A DNA stretch of 64,000 bases. It comes from Liminaster sp017519885. Lineage in GTDB: Bacteria; Bacteroidota; Bacteroidia; Bacteroidales; UBA3663. The notes under the pieces were generated by a model, which had not been told where the DNA came from, did not search any database, and was given only the letters and a program-made list of their open reading frames with translations. Position 1 is the first letter of the stretch. The number at the start of each line of letters is the position of its first letter. The stretch is from positions 186,001 to 250,000 of the forward strand of contig JAFWRO010000015.1 of assembly GCA_017519885.1 (NCBI GenBank), given 5' to 3'. Below are positions 22,636 to 32,500 of the stretch, piece after piece. A program made the position numbers and the translations under genes.

Positions 22636-23241
22636 ATGGAAAAGACTGAAACCCGAAACACCTTATTCACTTACTTCGGTGAACAGGCTCTCCTGAAGGA
22701 GAAGAAGACCGTATTCTTTTGCCCTTACGACGTGCCGGAATCCATCTTCAAATCGATTCACCAATGGATCAAGACGCTCGACCCTGCTAGGGATTGTATC
22801 GTTTGTGGCAATACGACAGGCATTGAACGCTACACACTTCGTCTCCTGCTTCGCAAGAAGTTTTCAGTGATTCTACCATTGGCTACAGTCATCCCTCAAT
22901 GTCTTGAGGAACTGAATCTGGGCTGGAGAATGACCGAACAGGAGACCATGGAACTGCTTGACGAGGCTCTTACGGAACATCGCCTTCTGATGGTGGCTTC
23001 GACTGAGAATGTGTCGGTATCAACACCGACCAAGCATACTATTCTGATTCGCAACTATTGGATGCGATGGATTGGTAATCACTTTGTCTTGGGTTGTAAC
23101 GGGAAGGGCGGATACTTCGAGCATCTGCTTTGGAAACGCGAGGTAGAGGTGCTTGATACAAATGAAGTGCAGGTGAAGGAGAGTTTGCCTGAAATGTCTT
23201 TGGTGTGTGACGACGATTATGATTATCTTTTAGCAGTATAA
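22636..23241 (+). CDS. DprA/SLOG-like Rossmann protein, short paralog
   Basis: A 201-aa protein that aligns along its length with the first 185 residues of the protein at 23748. The pattern is that of the DprA/SMF-LOG (SLOG) fold: strand FFCPYDVP, helix SIFKSIHQWI, then CIVCGNTTGIERYTLRLLL (CGN at 57-59) where DprA has its SGxAxGID turn, and SVILPLATVIP where DprA has the LgxGld strand. The later substrate loop is poorly kept. It ends in an acidic DDDYDYLL. It is first in an operon with an XRE regulator and the longer paralog. SLOG domains bind nucleotides or nucleotide-derived signals or ssDNA; which applies here is unknown. Confidence 0.65.
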   Translation: MEKTETRNTLFTYFGEQALLKEKKTVFFCPYDVPESIFKSIHQWIKTLDPARDCIVCGNTTGIERYTLRLLLRKKFSVILPLATVIPQCLEELNLGWRMTEQETMELLDEALTEHRLLMVASTENVSVSTPTKHTILIRNYWMRWIGNHFVLGCNGKGGYFEHLLWKREVEVLDTNEVQVKESLPEMSLVCDDDYDYLLAV

Positions 23242-23246
23242 GTATT

Positions 23247-23693
23247 ATGAACACGAACGATATGACCGAGATTGAGATTCTACAGAAAATAGGTGCAAGG
23301 ATGCGCGAGATTCGCCTTGAGCAGAATATGAAACAAAAGGAACTGGCTGAGAAGAGCGGGCTCTCTATGTTTTCCATCAGTCAGATGGAGACGGGGCACA
23401 ACACTTCAGTGCAGAGTTTGGTACAGGTGCTTAAAGCACTCAATCGTTTGGATATGATTGAGCCATTCCTCAAAGAGAAAGAAATTGACCCTGCAACGTT
23501 GGCACGTTTCATCCAATCGCAACAGTCACAACGCAAGCGCGTGTCGAGAAGTACTTCCGAAAACGATTCTTCATCCGATGTCGATAGTCCTTTTGTTGAT
23601 GGATTTCAGCGTTCCATTATAAAACCCTATTTCTCGGGCGAGGACGAAGATTCCTCCTATTCGATGGTCGCAGATGATTCCAATGAGGACTAG
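23247..23693 (+). CDS. XRE-family regulator with acidic Ser-rich tail
   Basis: A 148-aa protein. Residues 10-70 form an XRE helix-turn-helix (KIGARMREIRLEQNMKQKEL, then AEKSGLSMFSISQMETGHNT), followed by a helix typical of Bacteroidetes regulators (LKALNRLDMIEPFLKEKEID). The last 55 residues are low-complexity, Ser/Asp/Glu-rich (SENDSSSDVDSP, GEDEDSSYS). It starts 5 bp after the first SLOG gene and lies 54 bp before the second, so the three are one unit and this protein probably autoregulates it. Confidence 0.85.
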   Translation: MNTNDMTEIEILQKIGARMREIRLEQNMKQKELAEKSGLSMFSISQMETGHNTSVQSLVQVLKALNRLDMIEPFLKEKEIDPATLARFIQSQQSQRKRVSRSTSENDSSSDVDSPFVDGFQRSIIKPYFSGEDEDSSYSMVADDSNED

Positions 23694-23747
23694 GTTGCCA
23701 TCCTTCTTGTATAGTAAATTGTCAAATAATTAATTCACAATCATATT

Positions 23748-24908
23748 ATGAATACCATTACCATTAAAAACCAAACATTGAGTTATCTGGGTGATGCATC
23801 TATGTTGCTTTGTCCCATGACGTCATTCCTTTGCTCTCATCGTGTGCCAGAAGGTGTCGCTGATGCGATTCGTCAGTGGGTCAATGGACTCGACTCTGCT
23901 AATACCTGTGTCGTTTGTGGTAACCTCACAGGGGAGGAACGATTGGTTCGACGTTTACTTGTCGAACGGGGCATTCCTGTCGTGCTTGCTTTGGCCAATG
24001 CCATACCTGACGATATTTCAACATTGAGACTCTCATCCCAGGAAATAACTGCTATGCAGTCGGGTCATATGGTTATTGTTTCGCCTGTCACCGATGCTGA
24101 TGTCAAGGATCCATCGGGAAAGACGTCTGCTGCCCGAAATCTTTTGATGATTGCTATTGCGACACATATTGTTGTCGGGTTTATGACCGAGAATGGTAAT
24201 TTGGCTCGTCAACTGTTGGGCGTAAGGAATGTGACTGTGCTTCAAAGTGAAGGACAGAATGAAGTGCGAGAAACGGATGTGCAAAGAGTAAAGAGCAATG
24301 CCAATAGAATGGGATGGACCATTTATAAAAGACTGAAAGAGGGAAGACCGCTCTTGGCTTCGGATTCGTCGGAAGAAGATATTTCTGAATCATCGACCGA
24401 AGAACTTATGCCATGGGAGTCGGCATCAAAGGCCAATCCGGTCTCTTCGGTTGAAATGCGCCAGTTGCTGGCTCAATATCTCAAGCTGGTTGATATCGAA
24501 AAGCCGTCATTGCTGCATTCATTGGTTTTGTTCCAAGTGGTTAAATATTATTCGAACATTGCAGACTTCAACTTCACGGCATTCTTTCGTCTATGGGGTC
24601 CTAAGAATTTGCGCCAGGAAGACTGGAAGGCGACTAAGATCAATGAGATTTGGCTTCCATCGCTTGCCGATAGGGTGATGTCTCGTCTTTTCAAGGCAAT
24701 GCCAAGCAGATTCCATGAGCCGATAAATAAAGACGAGCAATTTGACCCACAGATTGCCCATACCCTCCTTGATGAAGCTTTGCAGCGGGCTAAGAAGCCC
24801 AACAAGCGCCTTTTACAACGAGCCTTGAACCTTGCTTATTTCGAGCGAAACAGTGAGGCTATTGCCAAATATCGTGAACTCTTGGGTAAGGATGCACCTA
24901 AACAATAA
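23748..24908 (+). CDS. DprA/SLOG-like Rossmann protein with helical C-terminal domain
   Basis: A 386-aa protein. Residues 1-190 are a SLOG/DprA-type domain: LCSHRVPEGVADAIRQWV, CVVCGNLTGEERLVRRLL (CGN at 57-59), GIPVVLALANAIP, then SAARNLLMIAIATHIVVGFM, which corresponds to the RNriIaglsdavvVvEa strand-helix of DprA, and GNLARQLL for the SGsl loop. An acidic Ser linker (DSSEEDISESSTEE) leads to a 165-residue helical domain of unknown type. DprA itself loads RecA during transformation and is normally linked to other genes; the paired paralogs and an XRE gene here point instead to a dedicated, possibly defensive, system. Confidence 0.7.
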   Translation: MNTITIKNQTLSYLGDASMLLCPMTSFLCSHRVPEGVADAIRQWVNGLDSANTCVVCGNLTGEERLVRRLLVERGIPVVLALANAIPDDISTLRLSSQEITAMQSGHMVIVSPVTDADVKDPSGKTSAARNLLMIAIATHIVVGFMTENGNLARQLLGVRNVTVLQSEGQNEVRETDVQRVKSNANRMGWTIYKRLKEGRPLLASDSSEEDISESSTEELMPWESASKANPVSSVEMRQLLAQYLKLVDIEKPSLLHSLVLFQVVKYYSNIADFNFTAFFRLWGPKNLRQEDWKATKINEIWLPSLADRVMSRLFKAMPSRFHEPINKDEQFDPQIAHTLLDEALQRAKKPNKRLLQRALNLAYFERNSEAIAKYRELLGKDAPKQ

Positions 24909-24952
24909 TTAAGCAATCAGCTCCGCATTTTTTCGCGGAGCCGATTGCTTAA
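24909..24952. terminator. Bidirectional terminator
   Basis: TTAAGCAATCAGCTCCGC (24909-24926), an 8-nt T-rich loop, and GCGGAGCCGATTGCTTAA (24935-24952) with one mismatch. It starts at the SLOG stop and separates two convergent operons. Confidence 0.85.
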
Positions 24953-24977
24953 TCCTATGAACAAATAGAGTATAATC

Positions 24978-25745
24978 CTATCCCAATCTCTCCAACAGAC
25001 TATCACGATAACTGCCACCGATGGGAATCTTTTGACCAGCTACGGTGACGGTTACCTGCTCGATCTCAGAGATATGATCGATGGAGACGATGTAACTCTT
25101 GTGGACGCGGACGAACTTCTCGCGGGGCAACTGGTCCTCGAGTGCCTTGAGACTGTAGAGCGCGGTGATGCGCTTGTCCTTGGTGTAGAATGACACATAT
25201 TCGTGCTGCCCCTCGACATAGTAGAGGTCGTCGAAGTTGATTTTGTAGAGCTTGTAGTCGGCCTTGACCATCAGGTAGGAGAGTGAGGGGGTTGAGAGGT
25301 TTGGAGGGTTGCTTCCTTCGGGAACTTGGAGCGAATGAGTGGCGGGAGCAGGAGAAGTTGAGACTTCGGGGGCTTCGGAGGGAGCAAGACCCTTGAGGCG
25401 CGCAATGGCCTTCTCGATGGCCTGCATGAAGCGGGGGAGGGCGATGGGCTTGAGTAGGTAATCGACGGCAGAGACCTCGTAACTTTCGAGGGCGTATTCG
25501 CTGTAAGCGGTGGTGAAGATGATGGAGGGGACGTTCTTGAGAGTGCGCGCGAGCTCGATGCCGTTGAGGTCGGGCATATGGATGTCGAGGAGAACGATAT
25601 CGACATGATGCTCCTTGCAGAAGCTGAAAGCCTCGAAGGCGTTCTGGGCGGTGCCAGCGAGCTGGAGTTCGGGAATCTTGCTGACGTAGTCCTGCAGGAG
25701 TTTGCGGGCCAGGAATTCGTCGTCAACTATGAGAACTTGATACAT
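24978..25745 (-). CDS. LytTR-family response regulator
   Basis: A 255-aa response regulator: receiver domain (1-120) with acidic pocket D8/D9, phosphorylation site D54 (VLLDIHMPD), and the LLKPI lysine near residue 99; a Pro/Ser/Thr-rich linker (about 124-152, PSEAPEVSTSPAPATHS); and a C-terminal LytTR domain (YYVEGQHEYVSFYTKDKRI, FVRVHKSYIVSI). It works with the histidine kinase just upstream (3-bp gap). Targets of such LytTR systems in Bacteroidetes are often envelope and efflux genes; here a divergent RND operon starts 206 bp beyond the kinase gene, a possible target. Confidence 0.95.
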   Translation of the reverse strand: MYQVLIVDDEFLARKLLQDYVSKIPELQLAGTAQNAFEAFSFCKEHHVDIVLLDIHMPDLNGIELARTLKNVPSIIFTTAYSEYALESYEVSAVDYLLKPIALPRFMQAIEKAIARLKGLAPSEAPEVSTSPAPATHSLQVPEGSNPPNLSTPSLSYLMVKADYKLYKINFDDLYYVEGQHEYVSFYTKDKRITALYSLKALEDQLPREKFVRVHKSYIVSIDHISEIEQVTVTVAGQKIPIGGSYRDSLLERLG

Positions 25746-25748
25746 ATT

Positions 25749-26825
25749 TTAAATGTGTAGTACGGTTTTGTAGTGGGAGTTGTCTTCGATGACCTTGAGG
25801 GAGCACTTGTCGCCGAAGAGGACGGCGAGGCGCTGCTGGACGTTCATAAGGCCTATGCCGGTGCGTTCTTCGTCCAGACGGCCGATGATGGCAGACTGGC
25901 GGGAGAAGTTGGTGGCAGAGGGCTTGGAGTTGTCGCTGATGAAGAGCAGGCCAGAATCGTTCTGGCGAATGGAGATGCGGACCCATGCCTTGGGATCGTC
26001 GATGAGACGGCTGTGCTTGAAGCAGTTCTCGATGATGGGTTGTAGAAGCATGGGGGGAATGGTGTAGGCAGGGTCTGAGATCTGGACGTCGAGTGTGAGA
26101 TCAGGCTCACGTTCCATACGGATGCGTTGGAAGTCGATGTAGTTTTGTATGTACTTGACTTCCTTGGTGAGGGGCACGGCGTCGGCGCGGCAGTCGTCGA
26201 TGACATAGCGCAGCATCTCGGAGAGCTTGAGCACGGAGGAGGGTGCCTGCTCGTCCTTCATCATGGTGAGGGCGTAGATGCAGTTGAGGGCATTGAAGAG
26301 GAAATGGGGGTTGATCTGCGCACGGAGGTACTTGAGCTGCTCCTGCATCTGCTGTTCGCGGAACGTGGCAGCCTGTCGCTTGCGTTCGTCGATGAGGAAG
26401 TTGATGGCGGTGGCTGCGGTGGTGAGGATGAGGAGGATGGAGTACTTGATGTGGAGCAGATAGTAGGGGATGCGCTCGGCTTCGGGCAGTGGAACATCGT
26501 TGGGGCCGGAGAAATGCTGGTGGATATAGACGTCGAAACGCGAGCCGAGGGGCATAAGCACGAGCAGCATGAGGAGGGTGAGCAGGAAGAAGCCTACCTT
26601 GCTGCGATGGAGCATGCGGGGGAGGAGCAGGTAGTTGAGGATTGCCCAGCAGACGAGCATGGGGAGGATGGTGGCGGTGGCGTTGCGGAAGGCTTCGGCC
26701 CATCCGAAGGTTCGGACGAGGAGAAGCACCATGGTGAGGTAAATGAGCAGCCAGAGAACAATCTTGTTGTACTGTCCGACGAACGCCAGGATGCCGTTGC
26801 GGGCGGAGGTCTTTTCGGTTTGCAT
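25749..26825 (-). CDS. LytS/YehU-type sensor histidine kinase
   Basis: A 358-aa membrane kinase. Four membrane helices in the first 145 residues (around 22-38, 50-70, 77-93, 120-145) are followed by a coiled segment (RKRQAATFREQQMQEQLKYL), the His_kinase box INPHFLFNALN with H174, and the ATP-binding part (PPMLLQPIIENCFKHS, then GIGLMNVQQRL). No separate periplasmic sensor is present. The longest frame starts 17 codons earlier, before the -7 box at 26845; ATG 26825 is correct. Overlap-close to the regulator gene. Confidence 0.95.
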   Translation of the reverse strand: MQTEKTSARNGILAFVGQYNKIVLWLLIYLTMVLLLVRTFGWAEAFRNATATILPMLVCWAILNYLLLPRMLHRSKVGFFLLTLLMLLVLMPLGSRFDVYIHQHFSGPNDVPLPEAERIPYYLLHIKYSILLILTTAATAINFLIDERKRQAATFREQQMQEQLKYLRAQINPHFLFNALNCIYALTMMKDEQAPSSVLKLSEMLRYVIDDCRADAVPLTKEVKYIQNYIDFQRIRMEREPDLTLDVQISDPAYTIPPMLLQPIIENCFKHSRLIDDPKAWVRISIRQNDSGLLFISDNSKPSATNFSRQSAIIGRLDEERTGIGLMNVQQRLAVLFGDKCSLKVIEDNSHYKTVLHI

Positions 26826-26844
26826 AGAGTGGGTTTTGATGCGT

Positions 26845-26853
26845 GCAAAGATA
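26845..26853 (-). promoter_or_regulatory. -7 promoter box for the LytS/LytTR operon
   Basis: TATCTTTGC on the minus strand, 20 bp before ATG 26825. It is divergent from the RND operon promoter. Confidence 0.78.
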
Positions 26854-26990
26854 GGCGTTCGGGATGAGATTTGCAAGAGAAAAGTAGGAAAAAAATGTTA
26901 TAATAAGTTAAAATCGGGACATGAGCGAAATTTCGGTGAGTCGTTTAGGGGCTTTGGTGAATAGGTTTTGCCTTATTTAAATATATAACG

Positions 26991-26999
26991 TATCTTTGC
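26991..26999 (+). promoter_or_regulatory. -7 promoter box for the RND efflux operon
   Basis: TATCTTTGC with TTTTG at about 26966-26970 as the -33 element, spacing about 20 bp; the ATG follows after 31 bp. Confidence 0.85.
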
Positions 27000-27030
27000 A
27001 GCACTTTTTGTAAGACAAAACAAATTTTAA

Positions 27031-28389
27031 ATGAACTATAGTATGAAGAAATTGTTTATTGTACTCGGAGCCCTGCTTGTAGTTGGCCTGATGATGCCAC
27101 GACAGACGATGGCACAGGCTCAGCAGGACTCTGTGGCGCTCGACTTGGACAAGATCCTTGAGATCGCTCTTTCGGACAATCCGGACATCCAGGTGGCCGA
27201 CAGGACGATTGAGATTCAGAAGTATGCCAAGAAGGAGACAATCACGGGCCTGTTCCCGAAGGTTGACCTCTCCGCCCAGGGCGTGAAGAACCTGAAGGTG
27301 GCTACGATGGTGATGAACATGGGCGGGCAGACCATCACCGTGCACATGGGCCAGCCCTACAACTACTCGGCTACCGCACAGGCTGCGCTGCCACTGTTTG
27401 CCCCACAGCTCTGGAAGAGCGTTTCGCTGAGCGAAGAGCAGGTGAAGCTTGCCGTGGAGCAGGCGCGCGAAAGCAAGATCAATACGATTGCTTCGGTGAA
27501 GAATGCCTACTACAGCCTGCTGCTTGCCCGCGAGAGCTACGAGGCGCTGATGGCCGGCTACAAAACTGCCGAGCGCAACGTGGAGGACACGAAGAAGAGC
27601 TTCGAGCAGGGCCTTGTGAGCGAATATGACAAACTGACCGCCGACGTGCAGCTTGCCGGCATCAAGCCTAACCTGCTGGCTGCCCAGAACGGCATCAAGC
27701 TGGCCGAGATGCAGCTGAAGGTGCTGATGGGCGTGGACGTGAACGAGCCTCTGCGCTTCACGGGCAGACTGGAGGACTTCGAGGAAGGCCTCTTCGCCGA
27801 CCTGATGAACTTGAAGGCTGACACCGACCTGAGCGACAACTCCGCCATCCGTCAGCTCGACTACAACGCACGCATCCTGCGACTGAGCGAGAAGATCAAC
27901 AAGCTGGGCTACCTGCCTACGTTGGCCATCGCCATTTCGGGCGGCTACACCGCCATGCCCCAGGAGTTCAACCCCTTCAAGGCCACCTACTTCGGTAGTT
28001 CGACCCTGGCACTGAGCTTCTCGTGGACCATCTTCGACAGCCTGCAGAAATACATGAAGACGAAGCAGAACCGCCTGACCCTCGAGAACCTGGAGCAGCA
28101 GCGCGAGAACGCCCTGCGCCAACTGGAGCTGAGCGTGGCCGCCAGCCTGAACAGCATCGAGACAGCTGCCGAGCAGGTGGTGAGCAACAAGGAGAACGTC
28201 TATGCCGCCGAGCGCGCCTTCATGATTTCGGAGAAGCGCTATGAGGTGGGTTCGGGCACTCAGCTGGAACGTAACAGCAGCGAGTCGAACCTGCTGCAGG
28301 CACGTCTGCAGTATGTGCAGTCGATCTACGACTTCCTGAGCAATAGGGCTACGCTTGAAAAGACGCTAGGCAAGGTGGTCATGGACTAG
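27031..28389 (+). CDS. TolC-family outer membrane efflux channel
   Basis: A 452-aa protein with a signal peptide (start MNYSMKKLFIVLGALLVVGL; cleavage likely after TMAQA) and two TolC repeats: about 37-240 (LDLDKILEIALSDNPDIQVAD, then the strand-helix hairpin) and about 270-450 (SAIRQLDYNARILRLSEKINK). Periplasmic helices end with LQARLQYVQSIYDFL. It would form the trimeric exit duct of the tripartite pump encoded by the next two genes. The first ATG (27031) or ATG 27043 (MKKLF) may be the start; both keep the signal. Confidence 0.92.
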   Translation: MNYSMKKLFIVLGALLVVGLMMPRQTMAQAQQDSVALDLDKILEIALSDNPDIQVADRTIEIQKYAKKETITGLFPKVDLSAQGVKNLKVATMVMNMGGQTITVHMGQPYNYSATAQAALPLFAPQLWKSVSLSEEQVKLAVEQARESKINTIASVKNAYYSLLLARESYEALMAGYKTAERNVEDTKKSFEQGLVSEYDKLTADVQLAGIKPNLLAAQNGIKLAEMQLKVLMGVDVNEPLRFTGRLEDFEEGLFADLMNLKADTDLSDNSAIRQLDYNARILRLSEKINKLGYLPTLAIAISGGYTAMPQEFNPFKATYFGSSTLALSFSWTIFDSLQKYMKTKQNRLTLENLEQQRENALRQLELSVAASLNSIETAAEQVVSNKENVYAAERAFMISEKRYEVGSGTQLERNSSESNLLQARLQYVQSIYDFLSNRATLEKTLGKVVMD

Positions 28390-28462
28390 AATTTTATTTC
28401 TATCAAGAATTAGAGAATTTGAGAATTATTATTGGGTAAAGACAATAAGTAATAATAGAAAT

Positions 28463-29497
28463 ATGAAGAAAATTGCAATGATGGCTTCGATTGCCGTGCT
28501 GGTGCTGGGCACCACCTCGTGCGTGAAGCAGAAAGAGACACAGACCACCTTCAGGACAAATGAGGCGCTTGAAGCAGTGAACGTGAAAGTGCAGACCGTG
28601 CAGACGCGCGACGTCGATCAGATCCAGGAATTCACGGCAACCGTCGAGGCTGACGTGGTGAACAACATTGCCCCACAGACACCCGTGCGCATCCGTCGCA
28701 TCAACGTGGAGGTGGGCAACCGCGTGGCCAAGGGCCAGACCCTCGTGGTGCTTGACGACAACAGCCTGGCTCAGGCCAAGATCCAACTTGACAATGCCGA
28801 ACTGGAGTTCAACCGCTACGACGAGCTTTACAAGGTGGGCGGCATCTCGAAGAGCGCCTGGGATGCGCAGAAGGCCCGTGTGGACCAGCAGCGTCGCGCC
28901 TACGAGAACCTGGCAGAAAATGCACGTCTGGTGAGCCCCATCAACGGCGTGGTGACTGCCCGCAACTATGACAACGGCGACCTCTACAATGGTCAGCAGC
29001 CCGTGCTCGTGGTGCAGAAAATCAACCCCGTGAAGCTGATGCTGAACGTGAGCGAGAGCTTCGTGCGCAACGTGAAGGTGGGCATGCCCATCAGCGACAT
29101 TTCGCTCGACGCCTATCCCGGCGAGACATTCACGGGCAAGGTTTCGATTGTGTATCCTACCGTGGATGCCAACACCCGCACATTCCCCGTGGAGGTGACC
29201 ATCAACAACCCCAGCCAGCGCGTTCTCCCCGGCATGTTTGCCCGCGTGACGCTGAACTTCGGCACCACGAACAGCGTGATGGTGCCCGACCAGGCCATCT
29301 GCAAGCAGACGGGTTCGGGCGAGCGTTACGTCTATGTGGTGAATGCTGACAGCACCGTGACACACAAGACCATCGACCTGGGCCGCCGCGAGGGCGCCGA
29401 GTATGTGGTAAATTCGGGTGTTGAACCGGGTTCGACAGTGGTTGTCTTCGGACAGACGCTGCTTACCGATGGTCGTAAGATTCACGTGCTCAATTAA
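28463..29497 (+). CDS. RND efflux periplasmic adaptor lipoprotein
   Basis: A 344-aa membrane fusion protein. A lipoprotein signal (MKKIAMMASIAVLVLGTTSC, lipobox LGTTSC, lipid on C20) is followed by the lipoyl half-motifs (EFTATVEADVVNNIAP and the PINGVVTARNYDNGDLYNGQ barrel), a short alpha-hairpin (LDNAELEFNRYDELYKVGG), a beta-barrel (FVRNVKVGMPISDISLDAYP), and the membrane-proximal domain. It bridges the TolC-like channel and the AcrB-type pump. The stop codon TAA is the end of the first unit of a 7-bp tandem repeat. Confidence 0.93.
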   Translation: MKKIAMMASIAVLVLGTTSCVKQKETQTTFRTNEALEAVNVKVQTVQTRDVDQIQEFTATVEADVVNNIAPQTPVRIRRINVEVGNRVAKGQTLVVLDDNSLAQAKIQLDNAELEFNRYDELYKVGGISKSAWDAQKARVDQQRRAYENLAENARLVSPINGVVTARNYDNGDLYNGQQPVLVVQKINPVKLMLNVSESFVRNVKVGMPISDISLDAYPGETFTGKVSIVYPTVDANTRTFPVEVTINNPSQRVLPGMFARVTLNFGTTNSVMVPDQAICKQTGSGERYVYVVNADSTVTHKTIDLGRREGAEYVVNSGVEPGSTVVVFGQTLLTDGRKIHVLN

Positions 29498-29553
29498 CAA
29501 TTAACAATTAATAATTAACAATTAACAATTGACAATTGACAAATAACAATTAA
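29491..29553 (+). repeat. Nine 7-bp tandem repeats (CAATTAA) before the RND pump gene
   Basis: Units CAATTAA x3, TAATTAA, CAATTAA, CAATTGA x2, CAAATAA, CAATTAA fill the gap between adaptor stop and pump start; the first unit contains the stop codon. Five bases (TTGTT) follow before the ATG at 29559. It is in the translation initiation region, so copy number could tune expression. Confidence 0.85.
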
Positions 29554-29558
29554 TTGTT

Positions 29559-32500
29559 ATGACACTATACGAAGGAGCGGTCAGAAGACCGATTATGACC
29601 ACGCTGGTGTTCATCGCCATTGCGATCTTTGGTCTCTTCTCCCTGAGCAAATTGCCTATCGACCTGATGCCAGATATCGATACCAATATGATCATGGTGA
29701 TGGAGACCTATCCGGGCGCCAGTGCTGAGGATATTGAGAACAACGTCACCCGACCACTTGAGAATACACTCAACTCGGTGAACTACCTGAAGCATATCAC
29801 CTCGCAATCGCAGGAGAACTATGCCATCATTACCCTGGAGTTTGAGTATGGCTACGACATCGACGCGTTGACCAACGACGTGCGCGACAAGCTCGACATG
29901 GTGAGCTCGGCGCTGCCCGACGGCGCAGGTACGCCTATCATCTTCAAGTTCTCGACCGACATGATCCCGATCCTGGTGCTGAGTGCCCAGGCTAAGGAGA
30001 GTACCCCTGCGCTCTACAAGATTCTCGACGACCAGGTAGCCAACCCGCTGGCACGTATTGCCGGCGTAGGTTCGGTGTCGGTGTCGGGTGCTGCCGAGCG
30101 TACTATCTACATCTATTGCGACCCCAACAAGCTGGAGGCCTACGGACTGACCATCAACGGCATTGCTGGAGTGATCAGCGCCGAGAACGTGAACGTGCCG
30201 GGCGGTTCGTTCGACACGGGCAACAACGCCTACACGCTGCGTGTGGAGGGCGAGTTTGACGACCCGCAGGAGATGCTCGACCTCGTGGTCGGCCACAAGG
30301 GCGACCAGCTCGTCTATCTGCGCGACGTGGCTGAGGTGAAAGACGGCCTGCAGGAGCGTGCCCAGAAGGTAACCACCTTCTTCACCAACGAAAGCGACCC
30401 ACGCGGCTATTCTGGCGAACAGGGCGCGATGATCATCGTGCAGAAGCAGTCTGGTGCCAACTCGGTGGCTATCTCGGAGAAGGTGCTCGCCATGCTGCCA
30501 CAGATCCAGAAGACATTGCCTTCGGACATCACGCTGGGTGTGATCGTGAACACCTCGGAGAACATCTACGCTACCATCGGTTCGCTGGAGGAGATCATCG
30601 TCTACGCCATGCTCTTCGTGGCACTGGTGTGCTTCCTCTTCCTTGGACGCTGGCGCGCAGTAGTCGTGATCGTGCTCACCATCCCGCTTTCGCTGGTGGC
30701 TTCGTTCATCTACCTGGCTGTGGTGGGCTCGTCGATCAATATGATTTCGCTGTCGTGTCTTTCGATAGCCATCGGCAACGTGGTGGATGATGCCATTGTG
30801 GTGCTCGAGAACGTGACCAACCACATCGAACGCGGTTCGGAGCCCAAGCAGGCAGCCATCCATGGTACGAACGAGGTGGCCATCTCGGTTATCGCTTCGA
30901 CCCTGACCATGATCGGCGTGTTCTTCCCATTGACCATGGTGTCGGGCATGACGGGTGTGCTCTTCAAGGAGCTGGGCTGGATGATGTGTATCATCATGAT
31001 CGTTTCGACCACTTCGGCCCTGACGTTCACCCCAATGATGTGCTCGCAGATGCTTCGCCTGAAGAAGCGCGAGAGCTGGTTCAGCCGCTGGTATGAGCAC
31101 TTCATCGTGCGCGGCATGCTTGACAAGCTCGACCACTGGTACGCCCAGCGCATCAACTGGGCCGTGCGTCACCGCAAGACGATGGTGGCTGCCATCGCAA
31201 TCTTCTTCGTGGTGTCGATGCTTCCTGCCGTCTTCGGACTGATCGGTACGGGCTTCTTCCCGCAGCAGGACTCGGGCCGTATCTCGGTGCAACTCGAACT
31301 GCCTATCGGCACACGCCAGGCACGCGCCGAGGAGATTGCCAACGAGCTTGCCAACACGTGGATGAGCCGTTGGGGCACCCCCGACAAGAAGGTGCTCAAG
31401 GCCTGCAACTTCACCACAGGCCAGGCTGACACCGACAACACGTTTGCCTCGATGCAATCGAACGGTACGCACATCATCTCGTTCAACATCGCGATGTACA
31501 AGGTGGCACAGCGTGGCATGAAGGTCTCGATGTACGAGGTGGGCAACCAGATGCGTGAGGACCTGAAGAAGTACCCCGAGCTTGCCAAGATCATGGTGAC
31601 CGAGGGCGGACAGCGAGGCATGGGCGGACAGACCACTGCCGACTTTGAGATCTACGGCTACGACCTTGCCTACACCGACTCGCTGACCAACCTGATGAAG
31701 ACCTACATGGAATCGCTGCCCGGCGTGAGCCAGATCAACATCTCGCGTCCCGACCGCCAGCCTGAGGTGCAGGTTGACTTCGACCGCAAGAAACTGGCTC
31801 GCTACGGACTGAACACCCAGACCGCCGGCATGTACCTGCGTTCAGCCTTCAACGGCACCACTGCCTCCTACTTCCGCGAGGACGGTGAGGAGTACGACAT
31901 CATCGTGCGCTACACCCCCGAGGTTCGCGAGGATGTGAAGACCATCGAGAACATCTGGATGCCTTCGACTGCAGGTGCAGTGCGTGTGCGTGACGTCGGA
32001 CAAGTGGTGGAGCGCGAGACGCTGCCTACCATCGAACGCAAGGATCGCCAGCGTGTCAACACAATGTCGTGCGTAGTGAATGCCGACGTTTCGGACCTTG
32101 GTTCGGTCGTTAAGGCCGGCCAGGCATACATCGAGCAGCTGCGCAACGAGGGTTACCTCTCGGGCGACACTGACATCCAAGTGAGCGGTTCGTACGAGGA
32201 CCAGCAGGATTCGTTCAAGGACCTCACCGTACTGGGAATCCTTATCCTCCTGATCGTGTTCATCGTGATGGCCGCACAGTTCGAATCGTGGTCCGACCCG
32301 TTCATCATCATGCTCGTCTCCATCCCCTTCACCTTCACGGGTATCGTGCTGGCCTTGTGGCTCACGGGCATTGACCTGAACATCATGTCGATGCTGGGTG
32401 GTGTGATGCTGATTGGTATCGTTGTGAAGAACGGTATCGTACTCATCGACTACATCCACCTGCTTCGCGAACGTGGCGAGAGCGTCATCTCGGCCGTGGT

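Noticed and set aside
29565..31472. 635-codon minus-strand open frame opposite the RND pump
   Set aside because: Antisense to a certain AcrB-type gene. His/Arg-rich, no family features; an effect of GC-rich codons.
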